Shown: positions 6,362 through 14,684 of the stretch, piece after piece
Numbering within the stretch: the stretch's first letter is position 1
Layout of the letters: each line of letters opens with the position of its first letter
NCBI RefSeq assembly: GCF_008923185.1
Contig: NZ_WBMT01000031.1
Span: forward strand, 79,870 to 143,869
DNA: 64,000 bases
Origin: Actinomadura rudentiformis
GTDB lineage: Bacteria; Actinomycetota; Actinomycetes; Streptosporangiales; Streptosporangiaceae
Direction of reading: 5' to 3'
Position numbers and translations under genes: made by a program
The notes under the pieces: model-generated
Told to the model about the DNA's origin: nothing
Database searches by the model: none
What the model saw: only the letters and a program-made list of their open reading frames with translations

Positions 6362-8974
6362 GTGAGCAACCCCCACCCGAGCCACAAGGCGGTCCCCTTC
6401 GCCCGTGAGCTGGCCGATCACGGCGACCGTGCCGCGGTCATCACCACCGGCGGCGCACTGTCCTACCGCGAGCTCGCCGCCCGGGTGGCCGAGACCGTCC
6501 AGCGCCTGGGATCGGAACGGCGCCTGGTCCTGCTGGCCGGCGCCAACACCGTCGACGCCCTCGTCATCTACTTGGCGGCGCTGGCGGGCGGACATCCCCT
6601 GCTGCTGGTTCCCCACGACCGTCCCGAATCAACGCGGTCGCTGATCGACATCTACGACCCGGACATCGTGGCGTCCCCCGATGGCGCCCTCGACGAGCGC
6701 CGCCAGGTTTCCGCGCACACACTGCATCCAGACCTCGCGCTGCTGCTGAGCACCTCCGGATCCACCGGCTCGCCGAAACTCGTCCGCCTGTCACACGAGA
6801 ACCTGCAGGCGAACGCGGTCGCCATCGCCGGCTACCTGGGCATCCACGACGGTGACCGTGCCGCCACGACGCTGCCCATGTCCTACTGCTACGGCCTGTC
6901 GGTCATCAACAGCCATCTTCTGCGCGGCGCCGGGTTGATCCTCACCGAACTGTCGGTGACCGATACCGGCCTCTGGGAGCTGTTCCACAAGGCGCGGGGC
7001 ACGACCTTCGCGGGCGTCCCGTACACCTTCGACCTGCTTGACCGGGCCGGTTTCGCCGACATGCACCTTCCCCACCTGCGGTACGTCACCCAGGCGGGCG
7101 GCAGGCTGCCCGCCGACCGCGTGACCCGCTACGCCGCACTGGGCCGCCGGCGCGGGTGGGACCTGATCGTCATGTACGGCCAGACCGAGGCGACGGCCCG
7201 CATGGCCTACCTCCCGCCGGACCTCGCGGCCTCCCATCCCCACGCGGTGGGCATCCCCGTTCCCGGCGGTTCCTTCCGGCTCGAACCACTGCCGGACTGG
7301 CCGGGCCCCGATACCGGCGAACTGGTGTACTCCGGGCCGAACGTGATGCTCGGATACGCCGAGGGCCCCTCCTGCCTGGCTCTGGGCCGGACGGTGGGGG
7401 AGTTGCGCACCGGCGACGTCGCCCGGCTCAACTCAGCGGGGCTGTACGAGGTCGTGGGGCGGCGCAACCGATTCGTGAAGGTCTACGGGTTGCGGATCGA
7501 TCCCCAGCGCGTCGAAGCGGCACTCGCACGCCACGGCCTGACCTCCTGCTGCACCGGCGACGACGAGGGGCTGGTCGTGGCGGTGACAGGTGACGTGGAC
7601 GCCCGGCACGCCCGGCGGCTGGCGGCGTCCGAATGCGGGCTGCCCGCCCGGGCGGTCGTTGTTCATGTCCTGGCCGAGCTGCCCAGGCTCGGCACGGGAA
7701 AGCCCGACTACGAGGCCGTTCGCCGGCTGGCCCGGCCCGAGCCGGTGTCGGTCACGGATCTGTGCCGCCTGTACGCCGAGATTCTGGACCGTTCCGACGT
7801 CACCGCCGACAGCAGCTTCGTCAGCCTGGGTGGCGACTCGCTGTCCTATGTGGAGATGTCACTGAGGCTGGAGGAGGCACTGGGCTTCCTGCCGGCCGAC
7901 TGGCCCACCCGGCGCATCCGCGACCTGCGGCCGCCCTCCGGACGCCCGCGATGGCGGACCGTGGAGACGGGCATCATGCTGCGCGCGGCCGGCATCGTCC
8001 TCGTCGTCGGTTCGCACATCGGAATCTTCACGATCCGAGGCGGCGCGCATCTGCTGCTGGCGGTGGCCGGCTACAACTTCGCGCGGTTCCATCTCACCTC
8101 GGCCGGCCGGCGCGAACGCCGCAGGCACGTGCTGGGCGCCCTCACCCGGATCGCCGTGCCGAGCGTCGCGTGGCTCGTGCTGATGGCGCCTCTCACCGCC
8201 GACTACCACCTGTCCGACGCCCTGCTCTTGGACAGTGCGCTCGGGCGCAACAGCAACTACTGGTTCGTCGAGGTCATCGTCTACATCCTGCTCGCCATGA
8301 TCGCCTGGCTGAGCGTGCCGGGGCTGGACCGGGCGGAGCGGCGCTTCTCCTTCGGCTTCGCTTTCGGCTTCCTGCTACTCGGACTGGTCGCCCGCTTCGA
8401 CCTCCTCGGCTTCCGCAGCCTTCTGGACCTGCCATCCGCGATCGTCGCGTTCTGGATGTTCCCGCTCGGCTGGGCCGCGGCGAAGGCCCGCACCCGCTGG
8501 CAGCGGTTGCTGGTGACCGCGGCCGCCGTGACCACGGTTCCTGGCTACTTCGGTTCCGGGGAGCTGGTCCGGGAGACCCTCATCATCAGCGGCCTGGCCC
8601 TGCTGATCTGGCTGCCCACGCTGCCGAGCCCGGGGCTCCTCAACCGCCTCATCGGTCCGGTGGCCGCCGGTTCCCTGTACATCTACCTGGTCCACTGGCA
8701 GGTCTATCCGCTGGTCGAGGGCCATTCCCAGCTTCTGGCCCTGCTCGCCTCGCTGGCCGTCGGAGTCGCGTACGCCGCCCTCGCCACGAAGATCATGCGG
8801 CGTTGCCAGACCGTACTGCGGACGACGCCGACGGCCAGGACGTGGGCTCCGCCTTGTCGGCCTTTCTCCTGGGCTGGGGCCATGGAGTGCAGCAGACTGA
8901 ACCTGGCGACTGCGAGGAACCGGGACGGGCCGTACAGGCGGGAGAGGGATCATCGAGGACGATCGCGGCGTTGA
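6362..8974 (+). CDS. Adenylation enzyme-carrier protein-membrane acyltransferase fusion
   Basis: An 870-residue three-domain protein. Residues 1 to about 460 are an ANL-superfamily adenylating domain with STSGSTGSPKL (near 130), YGQTEATARM, a TGD motif and a final catalytic lysine in GTGKPDYE. Residues 470-530 are an acyl/peptidyl carrier with phosphopantetheine Ser493 in GGDSLS. Residues 535-850 are about ten membrane helices resembling acyltransferase family 3 (OafA-like), with His552 in the first helix. The order suggests that an acid is activated, loaded on the carrier and passed across or onto the membrane. GTG 6362 fits the promoter; an upstream ATG would lie inside the divergent gene. 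The last ~55 residues are Arg/Pro-rich and look unlike the rest. The acid and acceptor are unknown; iron-limited expression is likely. Confidence 0.82.
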   Translation: MSNPHPSHKAVPFARELADHGDRAAVITTGGALSYRELAARVAETVQRLGSERRLVLLAGANTVDALVIYLAALAGGHPLLLVPHDRPESTRSLIDIYDPDIVASPDGALDERRQVSAHTLHPDLALLLSTSGSTGSPKLVRLSHENLQANAVAIAGYLGIHDGDRAATTLPMSYCYGLSVINSHLLRGAGLILTELSVTDTGLWELFHKARGTTFAGVPYTFDLLDRAGFADMHLPHLRYVTQAGGRLPADRVTRYAALGRRRGWDLIVMYGQTEATARMAYLPPDLAASHPHAVGIPVPGGSFRLEPLPDWPGPDTGELVYSGPNVMLGYAEGPSCLALGRTVGELRTGDVARLNSAGLYEVVGRRNRFVKVYGLRIDPQRVEAALARHGLTSCCTGDDEGLVVAVTGDVDARHARRLAASECGLPARAVVVHVLAELPRLGTGKPDYEAVRRLARPEPVSVTDLCRLYAEILDRSDVTADSSFVSLGGDSLSYVEMSLRLEEALGFLPADWPTRRIRDLRPPSGRPRWRTVETGIMLRAAGIVLVVGSHIGIFTIRGGAHLLLAVAGYNFARFHLTSAGRRERRRHVLGALTRIAVPSVAWLVLMAPLTADYHLSDALLLDSALGRNSNYWFVEVIVYILLAMIAWLSVPGLDRAERRFSFGFAFGFLLLGLVARFDLLGFRSLLDLPSAIVAFWMFPLGWAAAKARTRWQRLLVTAAAVTTVPGYFGSGELVRETLIISGLALLIWLPTLPSPGLLNRLIGPVAAGSLYIYLVHWQVYPLVEGHSQLLALLASLAVGVAYAALATKIMRRCQTVLRTTPTARTWAPPCRPFSWAGAMECSRLNLATARNRDGPYRRERDHRGRSRR

Positions 8975-8978
8975 GCTG

Positions 8979-10214
8979 ATGTTGACCGGGCTTCTGGAGG
9001 CCAGTCATCTGGCGTCGATCGAGCAGGTGCCCGGTCTGGTCACCCGGTACGCCCGGCAGGCGGGCTTGGACGAGGTGCTGATCTACCTGACCGACGTGCA
9101 GCAGACCGTGCTGCGGCTGCTGACCGGCCGCGGCGGGAGCGGCGGGGAGGGCGCCGACTCTGAGATCGCCGAGCTGAAGATCGACGCCACGCTGGCCGGA
9201 CGCGCCTTCCAGGACGTGCGGATGCTGTCCAAGAACGATCCCGACGGGCGGGTGGAGTACTGGTGGGTGCCGTTGCTGGACGGCACCGAACGCCTGGGAG
9301 TGCTGCGCGTGCGCGCCATCGGGACCGGCGCTGAGGACGAGATCACCGGCCGCATGCGTCATCTGGCGTCGCTGGTGGCGTTGATCCTGGTCAGCTGCCG
9401 GCCTTACAGCGACTCCTACGCCCGGCTGGTACGCACCCGGCCGATGAACGTGGCCGCCGAGACCCAGTGGAACCTGATGCCGCCGCTGACCTTCGCCAGC
9501 CCCAGTGTGGTGATCGGGGCGGCGCTGGAGCCGGCCTACGAGGTCGGCGGGGACGTGTTCGACTATGCCATCGCCGGTGACACCGTGCATCTAGCGATCT
9601 TCGACGCGATGGGCCACGACGTGGCCGCGGGGCTGGCGGGCAACCTGGCGATGTCGGCCTGCCGCAACCAGCGCCGCCAGGGCATGGGCCTGGCCGACAA
9701 CAGCGAGGGCATCGAACGCCTCCTGCTGCGCGAGTTCGGGGAGGACACCCGGTTCGTCACCGCGGTCATGGCCGATCTGGACACCACCACCGGCCTGCTC
9801 ACCTGGATCAACCGCGGGCACCATCCGCCGGTGGTCATCCGCGGCGGCCGCTGGAGCACCAAACTGCCCTGCCCGCCTGCCCACCCCATGGGCCTGGACC
9901 TTGGCCGGCCCGTCACCGTGTGCACCGAGCAACTGGAGCCGGGCGACCGAGTGCTGCTGTACACCGACGGCATCACCGAGGCACGCAACCGCCAAGGCCA
10001 GGAGTTCGGCCTGCAACGCTTCATCGACTTCGTCATCCGCCACAATGCCGCCGGCCTCCCAGTGCCCGAAACCCTGCGCCGCCTGATCCGCGCCGTGCTG
10101 GCCTATCACGACGACAAACTCCAAGACGACGCCACCGTGCTGCTGGTCGAATGGCACGGTCCGGCTGCCGAGGGACTCGCGGACGACCCGGCCGCGTCTC
10201 GCATACCTGGCTGA
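8979..10214 (+). CDS. PP2C-type serine/threonine phosphatase (SpoIIE domain)
   Basis: A 411-residue cytoplasmic protein. The first ~170 residues form a GAF-like sensor region with no recognisable cofactor motif. The C-terminal half is a SpoIIE/RsbU-type PP2C phosphatase with metal-binding aspartates in GGDVFDY (about residue 190) and DAMGHD (about 209), then LLYTDGITEARN and DDATVLLVEW. Such enzymes usually dephosphorylate anti-sigma-factor antagonists. No antagonist or anti-sigma kinase gene is adjacent. It starts five bases after the acyltransferase fusion, so read-through from the iron-controlled promoter is possible. The ATG used lacks a strong ribosome-binding site; a GGAGAGGG sits too far upstream to serve it well, so the start is uncertain. 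Confidence 0.87.
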   Translation: MLTGLLEASHLASIEQVPGLVTRYARQAGLDEVLIYLTDVQQTVLRLLTGRGGSGGEGADSEIAELKIDATLAGRAFQDVRMLSKNDPDGRVEYWWVPLLDGTERLGVLRVRAIGTGAEDEITGRMRHLASLVALILVSCRPYSDSYARLVRTRPMNVAAETQWNLMPPLTFASPSVVIGAALEPAYEVGGDVFDYAIAGDTVHLAIFDAMGHDVAAGLAGNLAMSACRNQRRQGMGLADNSEGIERLLLREFGEDTRFVTAVMADLDTTTGLLTWINRGHHPPVVIRGGRWSTKLPCPPAHPMGLDLGRPVTVCTEQLEPGDRVLLYTDGITEARNRQGQEFGLQRFIDFVIRHNAAGLPVPETLRRLIRAVLAYHDDKLQDDATVLLVEWHGPAAEGLADDPAASRIPG

Positions 10215-10387
10215 CGATCACCAGCTCCGGTCGCCCCCAATGTGAATGAATGAACGTCCAGGTCAGTCCATAGATTGCTTCCGAGGGCGCTTGTCTCATT
10301 ACCCTGTGGATAGGGACTTATAGTGTTCGGTTCGATACTCTACGTGAGATTCTCCTGGGGTCGGATCGACGAAAGAGGTCCTGGATC

Positions 10388-11560
10388 ATGCATGGGAATC
10401 TCCTTGGCGGCTCTCCAGAGGTCGCCGCTGCGGCGGGGCCGTGGCGGACGCCGGGGCCGACTGGTCTGGGCACGGCCGCGGCCGCGTTCCCCTCGCTGTT
10501 CGGCGCCTGCCGTACTGAGCGTGGCTGCCCGCCACTGGCGCTGGCTCCGCAGGTGGCGTACTCGGAGCGATCGTGGGGAGACGGCAGCGCGCCGCTCTTG
10601 TACTGCCCGCCGGTCGAACGCGTCGATGACCGGCTCGGCGCCGAGGTCGACGGGCGGTTGCTGACCTGGGCCGCCGAACGGGGCTTCCAGGAGCATGAGC
10701 TCGACGGGCTGAGCAAGGCCCAGTTCGGCCGCCTCGCCATGCTCACCCATCCCGACACCGATGATCCCGACGCCCTCCTCGTCGCCGCCCAGCTCAACGC
10801 GAGCTGGTGGGCCGCAGACGACTACTACGCCGACGACTCCGCACTCGGCGCCGTGCTGGCCCTGCTGCCCGAACGGCTCACCCTCGCGATGTCGGCGATG
10901 GACCCGCCGCCGCCCGCGGGCGAGTTCACGCCCCCGCTGCAGGACGCATTGCGCGACGATCTCGTGCTGCGTATGTTCGTCTCGGCCGTCGAGCACCTCG
11001 GCCGGCACGCCACGCCCGCCCAGGTCCAGCGGATCTGCTACTCGACGTTCGCCATGTTCGTGAGCTGGACGGCGTACGCGGCCTGGCGCGAACGCGATGA
11101 ACACCCGGCCGCCTGGGAGTATCTGGCGGCCCGCCAGCACGACAGCTTCTACACCTCCATGACCCTGATCGACGTGGTCGGAGGGTACGAGCTGCCCGCG
11201 AACCTGTTCTACGACCCGAGGGTGCGGCACGCGGCGTTCCGGGCGGGCACCGCGTCCGTCATCGTCAACGACCTGCACTCGGTGGAGAAGGACGCCGCCG
11301 ACGACAAACCGGTGTGCAATCTGGTGCTGCTGGTGGCGGCCGACCGGGGCTGCTCGCTCCCGGAGGCCGCCGAGATCGCCGTCGCGCTCCACAACGACCT
11401 CGTCCGCGGCTTCGAGCGCGACCACCAGGCACTGGCCGCCGTCCCGTCCCCGCAACTCCAGTGGTTCCTGCGGGGACTGAGGGCCTGGATGGGCGGCGGC
11501 TTCGAATGGCACGCGACCAACGCCCGTTACGCCTCCGCCACCAGGAAGGACCCCTCATGA
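10388..11560 (+). CDS. 2-methylisoborneol synthase (terpene cyclase)
   Basis: A 390-residue class I terpene cyclase predicted to convert 2-methylgeranyl diphosphate into 2-methylisoborneol, an earthy-smelling volatile. Visible motifs are the Asp-rich DDYYADD near residue 144 and the NSE triad NDLHSVEKD near residue 294, both Mg-diphosphate ligands. The identity is supported by the next gene, a geranyl diphosphate C-methyltransferase, which overlaps it by four bases. The start has an AAAGAGG ribosome-binding site. The N-terminal Gly/Ala/Pro-rich segment is shorter than in many homologues. In many actinomycetes a cyclic-nucleotide-binding gene precedes this pair; here a phosphatase gene lies 173 bases upstream instead. 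Confidence 0.88.
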   Translation: MHGNLLGGSPEVAAAAGPWRTPGPTGLGTAAAAFPSLFGACRTERGCPPLALAPQVAYSERSWGDGSAPLLYCPPVERVDDRLGAEVDGRLLTWAAERGFQEHELDGLSKAQFGRLAMLTHPDTDDPDALLVAAQLNASWWAADDYYADDSALGAVLALLPERLTLAMSAMDPPPPAGEFTPPLQDALRDDLVLRMFVSAVEHLGRHATPAQVQRICYSTFAMFVSWTAYAAWRERDEHPAAWEYLAARQHDSFYTSMTLIDVVGGYELPANLFYDPRVRHAAFRAGTASVIVNDLHSVEKDAADDKPVCNLVLLVAADRGCSLPEAAEIAVALHNDLVRGFERDHQALAAVPSPQLQWFLRGLRAWMGGGFEWHATNARYASATRKDPS

Positions 11561-12414
11561 CAGCCACCGCTCCCACCGAAAGCGTCCTGGCCAGCGCCTA
11601 CCAGCGTTCGGTCGCCGACTACTGGAACGCCGAACGCGACCCGGTCAACCTCGAACTGGGCAAGGTCTCGGGCACCTACCATCACCACTACGGCATCGGC
11701 GAGCCCGACTGGTCGGTCCTGGAGGGCCCGGAGGAGACCCGCGCGGAGCGCCTCACCGCCGAATTGCACCGGCTGGAGACCGCACAGGCTGATCTCCTGC
11801 TTGAGCACCTGGGCCCGATTCCGGCCACGGGGCGTCTTCTGGACGCCGGGTCCGGGCGGGGCGGCACGAGTTTCATGGCCAACCTGCGATTCGGCTGCCA
11901 GGTGACGGGAGTGTCGATCTCCGAGGAGCAGGTCGCCTTCGCCAACGAGCAGGCCGGACGCCGGGCCGTCGCCGACAAGGTGACCTTCGAGTTCCGCAAC
12001 ATGCTCAACACCGGCTTCGCCACCGGCTCGTTCGACGGCATCTGGAACAACGAGTCCACGATGTACGTCAACCTCGACGAGTTGTTCGCCGAGCACAGCA
12101 GGCTCCTGAAGCCCGGTGGCCGCTACGTGTGCATCACCGGCTGCTACAACGACGTGTACGGGCTGCCGTCCAGATCGGTCAGCCAGATCAACACCCATTA
12201 CATCTGCGACATCCATCCGCGCAGCGCCTATTTCGCAGCGATGGCCGCCCACCAGCTCGTCCCGATCAACGTTATCGACCTGACCCAGGCCACGATCCCT
12301 TACTGGCGGCTGCGGGCGCGTTCCCATCTGGCGACCGGCATCGAGGAGGCGTTCCTCAACGCCTACACCGACGGAAGCTTCCACTACCTGCTGATCGCCG
12401 CCGACCGTATCTGA
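11557..12414 (+). CDS. Geranyl diphosphate 2-C-methyltransferase
   Basis: A 285-residue SAM-dependent methyltransferase that would add a methyl group to C2 of geranyl diphosphate, supplying the substrate of the preceding cyclase. The SAM-binding glycine-rich loop LLDAGSGRGGTSF lies near residue 95, followed by acidic and SISEEQVAFAN segments typical of the family. The N-terminal YWNAERDPVNLELGKVSGTY and HHHYGIGEPDW are characteristic of actinomycete geranyl diphosphate methyltransferases. Its ATG overlaps the stop of the synthase gene (ATGA). An in-frame extension further upstream lies wholly within the synthase and is rejected. Together the two genes form the minimal 2-methylisoborneol pathway from geranyl diphosphate. 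Confidence 0.92.
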   Translation: MTATAPTESVLASAYQRSVADYWNAERDPVNLELGKVSGTYHHHYGIGEPDWSVLEGPEETRAERLTAELHRLETAQADLLLEHLGPIPATGRLLDAGSGRGGTSFMANLRFGCQVTGVSISEEQVAFANEQAGRRAVADKVTFEFRNMLNTGFATGSFDGIWNNESTMYVNLDELFAEHSRLLKPGGRYVCITGCYNDVYGLPSRSVSQINTHYICDIHPRSAYFAAMAAHQLVPINVIDLTQATIPYWRLRARSHLATGIEEAFLNAYTDGSFHYLLIAADRI

Positions 12415-12717
12415 CCACCACGACCGCGACGGTGGCCTCGCGCCAGACGCCGGCCCGGCCCTGACGACTCCCGCCGACGGCGACTTCGGCGTGCGGCGGG
12501 AGCCGGGCCGGCAGGTCTTCGACCTGGGCGAGCCGTACCGGGTCGTTCACCGGCCCGAACTCCGCCGAAGCGGCTACGGATGCCGGCACCCGGCCGTCTC
12601 GCGTTCATCAGCATCGCCGGGAACGATGACGGGGGAGTTACCGCCGAGTTCCAAGTGGAGACGTTCCGCGTCCGCGGCCGCCGCGGCCGCGATCTGCCGG
12701 CTCTCAGCTGCGGCGGA
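12415..12717. other. Intergenic stretch without a convincing gene
   Basis: About 300 bases between the methyltransferase and the convergent small membrane protein gene. Open frames exist on both strands but are low-complexity Arg/Ala/Ser-rich products with no ribosome-binding site or recognisable domain. The only clear structure is the hairpin at 12468-12502. Confidence 0.6.
12468..12502 (+). terminator. Possible hairpin terminator after the 2-methylisoborneol pair
   Basis: CTCCCGCCG at 12468-12476 pairs perfectly with CGGCGGGAG at 12494-12502 across a 17-base loop. It lies 54 bases after the methyltransferase stop. There is no T-run, as is common in high-GC actinomycetes. Confidence 0.4.
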
Positions 12718-13083
12718 TCAGCTGGCGGCGATGAGGGCGGCGGCGCCCAGTGACTCCACCCAGAAGTAGAACCAGCTCGGGTAGAAGCGTGCGGGCCGGT
12801 CCGCCATCCGTCCCACCAATCGCCCAAAGGCCATCCCGGCCAGGGCGATGCCGACCGCGACCACTGCTCCTGGCCGCAGCTCGGCGATGTCGGCTGCGGC
12901 GCAGGCCAGGAGGAGGGCGATCGCGACGCCGAACCCGCCGTATACGGCTCGCACCTCCGTCCGGGCCTCCGCGGAGGCGAGGGTGATCCCGAACGGTTTG
13001 ATCAACGTGGCGGGGGCGATGAGCCCGAAGATCCCCATGCCGAGGAAGAACATGGCCACCAGGCCGATTACTGCGGTGTTCAT
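12718..13083 (-). CDS. Small four-helix membrane protein, DUF4345-like
   Basis: A 121-residue protein with four hydrophobic segments and no charged soluble domain. The start at 13083 has a clean GGAGG site seven bases upstream; a longer form beginning further upstream would overlap the divergent regulator's control region. The sequence (MFFLGMGIFGLIAPATLIKP near the N-terminus, a central EVRAVYGGFGVAIALLL, a C-terminal PSWFYFWVESLGA) resembles DUF4345-type proteins, whose function is unknown. It is divergent from the AraC-type regulator at 13132 with under 50 bases between starts, so that regulator probably controls it. Confidence 0.75.
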   Translation of the reverse strand: MNTAVIGLVAMFFLGMGIFGLIAPATLIKPFGITLASAEARTEVRAVYGGFGVAIALLLACAAADIAELRPGAVVAVGIALAGMAFGRLVGRMADRPARFYPSWFYFWVESLGAAALIAAS

Positions 13084-13131
13084 GACGACGACCTCCGAAC
13101 GATGTTTGGCATCGCTGGAGAGAATGGATCC

Positions 13132-13923
13132 ATGCACCGTCAGCCCGCTTTCAAGAACGTGCTCCCGGGGGAGAGGGGAGCCGTCTTGTGGCTGTGGCCT
13201 GGGCAGGCTCTCTACGCCGGACCCTCACTGGATCTGGACATGCACGCCGGGTCGGTCGCCTGTCTCGCGGTGGGCGTCGACGCTCCGTTCAGCGTACGGG
13301 CGGAGGGGGGCCAGGCGATCGCCGCGCGCACGGCCCTCGTGCCGCCGAGGTTGAGCCACCAGCTGGTCGCGGGCGGAGATCAGATGGTTTTCTGCTATCT
13401 CGATCCGGCCTCGCGACGCGCCCGCGCCTGCCACGCTGAAATGACCTCTGAAGGCGGCGGGTTCCTGCTCGGACATCGCGCTGAAGAGCGTCTGATCAGG
13501 CTTGGCGAGGCCATCGCCGAAAGCGGGGAGGAGTGGCTCCGGACGGCCGCCCCGGTGGCCGCGTCCGCCAGAGCCGACGAACGGATCCGGGCGGCGACAC
13601 GGCGACTGCTGGACCAGCCCGAGTCCCTGATCTCGGCCGACGAGATGGCTGCTGCGGCCGGACTGTCACGGTCGCGCTTTCTGCACCTCTTCAAGGCCCA
13701 GACCGGCACCAGTTTCCGCCGCTATCGGCTGTGGACGAGGATGCTTCGCGCGGCTTCGCTGCTGGACGCCGGGCACGATCTCACCACGATCGCGGCGGAG
13801 TCGGGATTCGCAACGCCGTCGCATCTGAGCAGTGCGTTCCACGGCATGTTCGGGCTGACGCCGTCCAGGCTGCTCTCCGCCGGGCTCACTATCCGGATCA
13901 CTTCTTTCCAGGCCGATCAGTGA
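13132..13923 (+). CDS. AraC-family transcriptional regulator
   Basis: A 263-residue regulator. The N-terminal ~130 residues look like a small cupin-type sensor (VLPPRLSHQL-type strands around residues 60-85). The C-terminal ~100 residues are an AraC double helix-turn-helix: ISADEMAAAAGLSRSRFLHLFKAQTGTSFRRYRLWTRM and then the second helix pair LTTIAAESGFATPSHLSSAFHGMFGLTPS. The start at 13132 follows GGAGAG at a workable distance; an in-frame ATG at 13102 would add ten residues. Its divergent neighbour, the four-helix membrane protein, is its likely target. The effector is unknown. Confidence 0.86.
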   Translation: MHRQPAFKNVLPGERGAVLWLWPGQALYAGPSLDLDMHAGSVACLAVGVDAPFSVRAEGGQAIAARTALVPPRLSHQLVAGGDQMVFCYLDPASRRARACHAEMTSEGGGFLLGHRAEERLIRLGEAIAESGEEWLRTAAPVAASARADERIRAATRRLLDQPESLISADEMAAAAGLSRSRFLHLFKAQTGTSFRRYRLWTRMLRAASLLDAGHDLTTIAAESGFATPSHLSSAFHGMFGLTPSRLLSAGLTIRITSFQADQ

Positions 13924-14032
13924 GGTAGATCACACCCCTGGGACGCCTGTTCGATGTCACGTTCCGGCCTCCTCGTTGCGTCTCGTTCCCGACGGCCCTT
14001 TCCCGGCCGTCGTGAGGCGCCGAGGAGGTGGC

Positions 14033-14656
14033 ATGAGCGCGATCACGGAGGGGAACGCGCCCGGACGGTTCGACCTGACGATGCTCCATGCGGTGTACGG
14101 GGCGTTTCGCCGTGACACGGCGCGCCTCGCGGCCGCGTCTGAGGCGGATCGTGCCGTCCTTGGTCCGCCGCGCGATCTTTGGGTTCTTTTCAGGTTCCAC
14201 TGGCGCGCCCAGCTCGCTGCCGAACGGCGGGCGCTGTGGACGGTGATGCGCGGCCGTGCGGGCGGCACGGTGCTGGACGAGATGGACGAACGGGCCGTCC
14301 GGCTCATCCCGTTGCTCGACACGGTCGACGCGGCGCTGCAGCACGGAGACCGGACCGTGCTTACCGGCGGTGTGCCGATGCTCCGAGACGCGGTGCACAC
14401 CTATCTCGACCATAAGGAAACCCACGTCCTGCCGCTGATCCACGAGACGCTCACGCCCTTCGAGTGGGCCACGTTCGACGTGGAGTTCCGCCGCGAGGTG
14501 GGCGTCAGGGGCTTCGGGGTCTTCCTGTCCTGGCTCCTGGACGGCGCCCCCGAGACCACGACCCGGGCTGTCATGCGCCTGATGCCGCCGCCGGTGCGGC
14601 TCCTCCACCGGACCGGGTGGCTGCCCCGGCACGCGCACCGCGCGGCATCCCTCTGA
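14033..14656 (+). CDS. Hemerythrin-like HHE-domain protein
   Basis: A 207-residue soluble helical protein. An early helix with LHAVYGAFRRDTARL, then FHWRAQLAAERRALW and later YLDHKETHVLPLIHE, reproduce the spaced His/Glu pattern of HHE hemerythrin domains, which hold a di-iron centre that binds O2 or NO. The start at 14033 has a strong GAGGAGG site. It lies 28 bases before the cytochrome b gene and is probably co-transcribed with it. The pairing suggests oxygen or nitric-oxide handling near the respiratory chain, but that is inference. Metal binding is predicted, not shown. Confidence 0.72.
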   Translation: MSAITEGNAPGRFDLTMLHAVYGAFRRDTARLAAASEADRAVLGPPRDLWVLFRFHWRAQLAAERRALWTVMRGRAGGTVLDEMDERAVRLIPLLDTVDAALQHGDRTVLTGGVPMLRDAVHTYLDHKETHVLPLIHETLTPFEWATFDVEFRREVGVRGFGVFLSWLLDGAPETTTRAVMRLMPPPVRLLHRTGWLPRHAHRAASL

Positions 14657-14684
14657 TCTCGCACGCGACGAAAGGACTTTGAGA

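Noticed and set aside
12415..12717. Possible small gene after the 2-methylisoborneol pair
   Set aside because: Frames are compositionally odd (poly-Ala/Arg) and lack start signals; only the hairpin is convincing.
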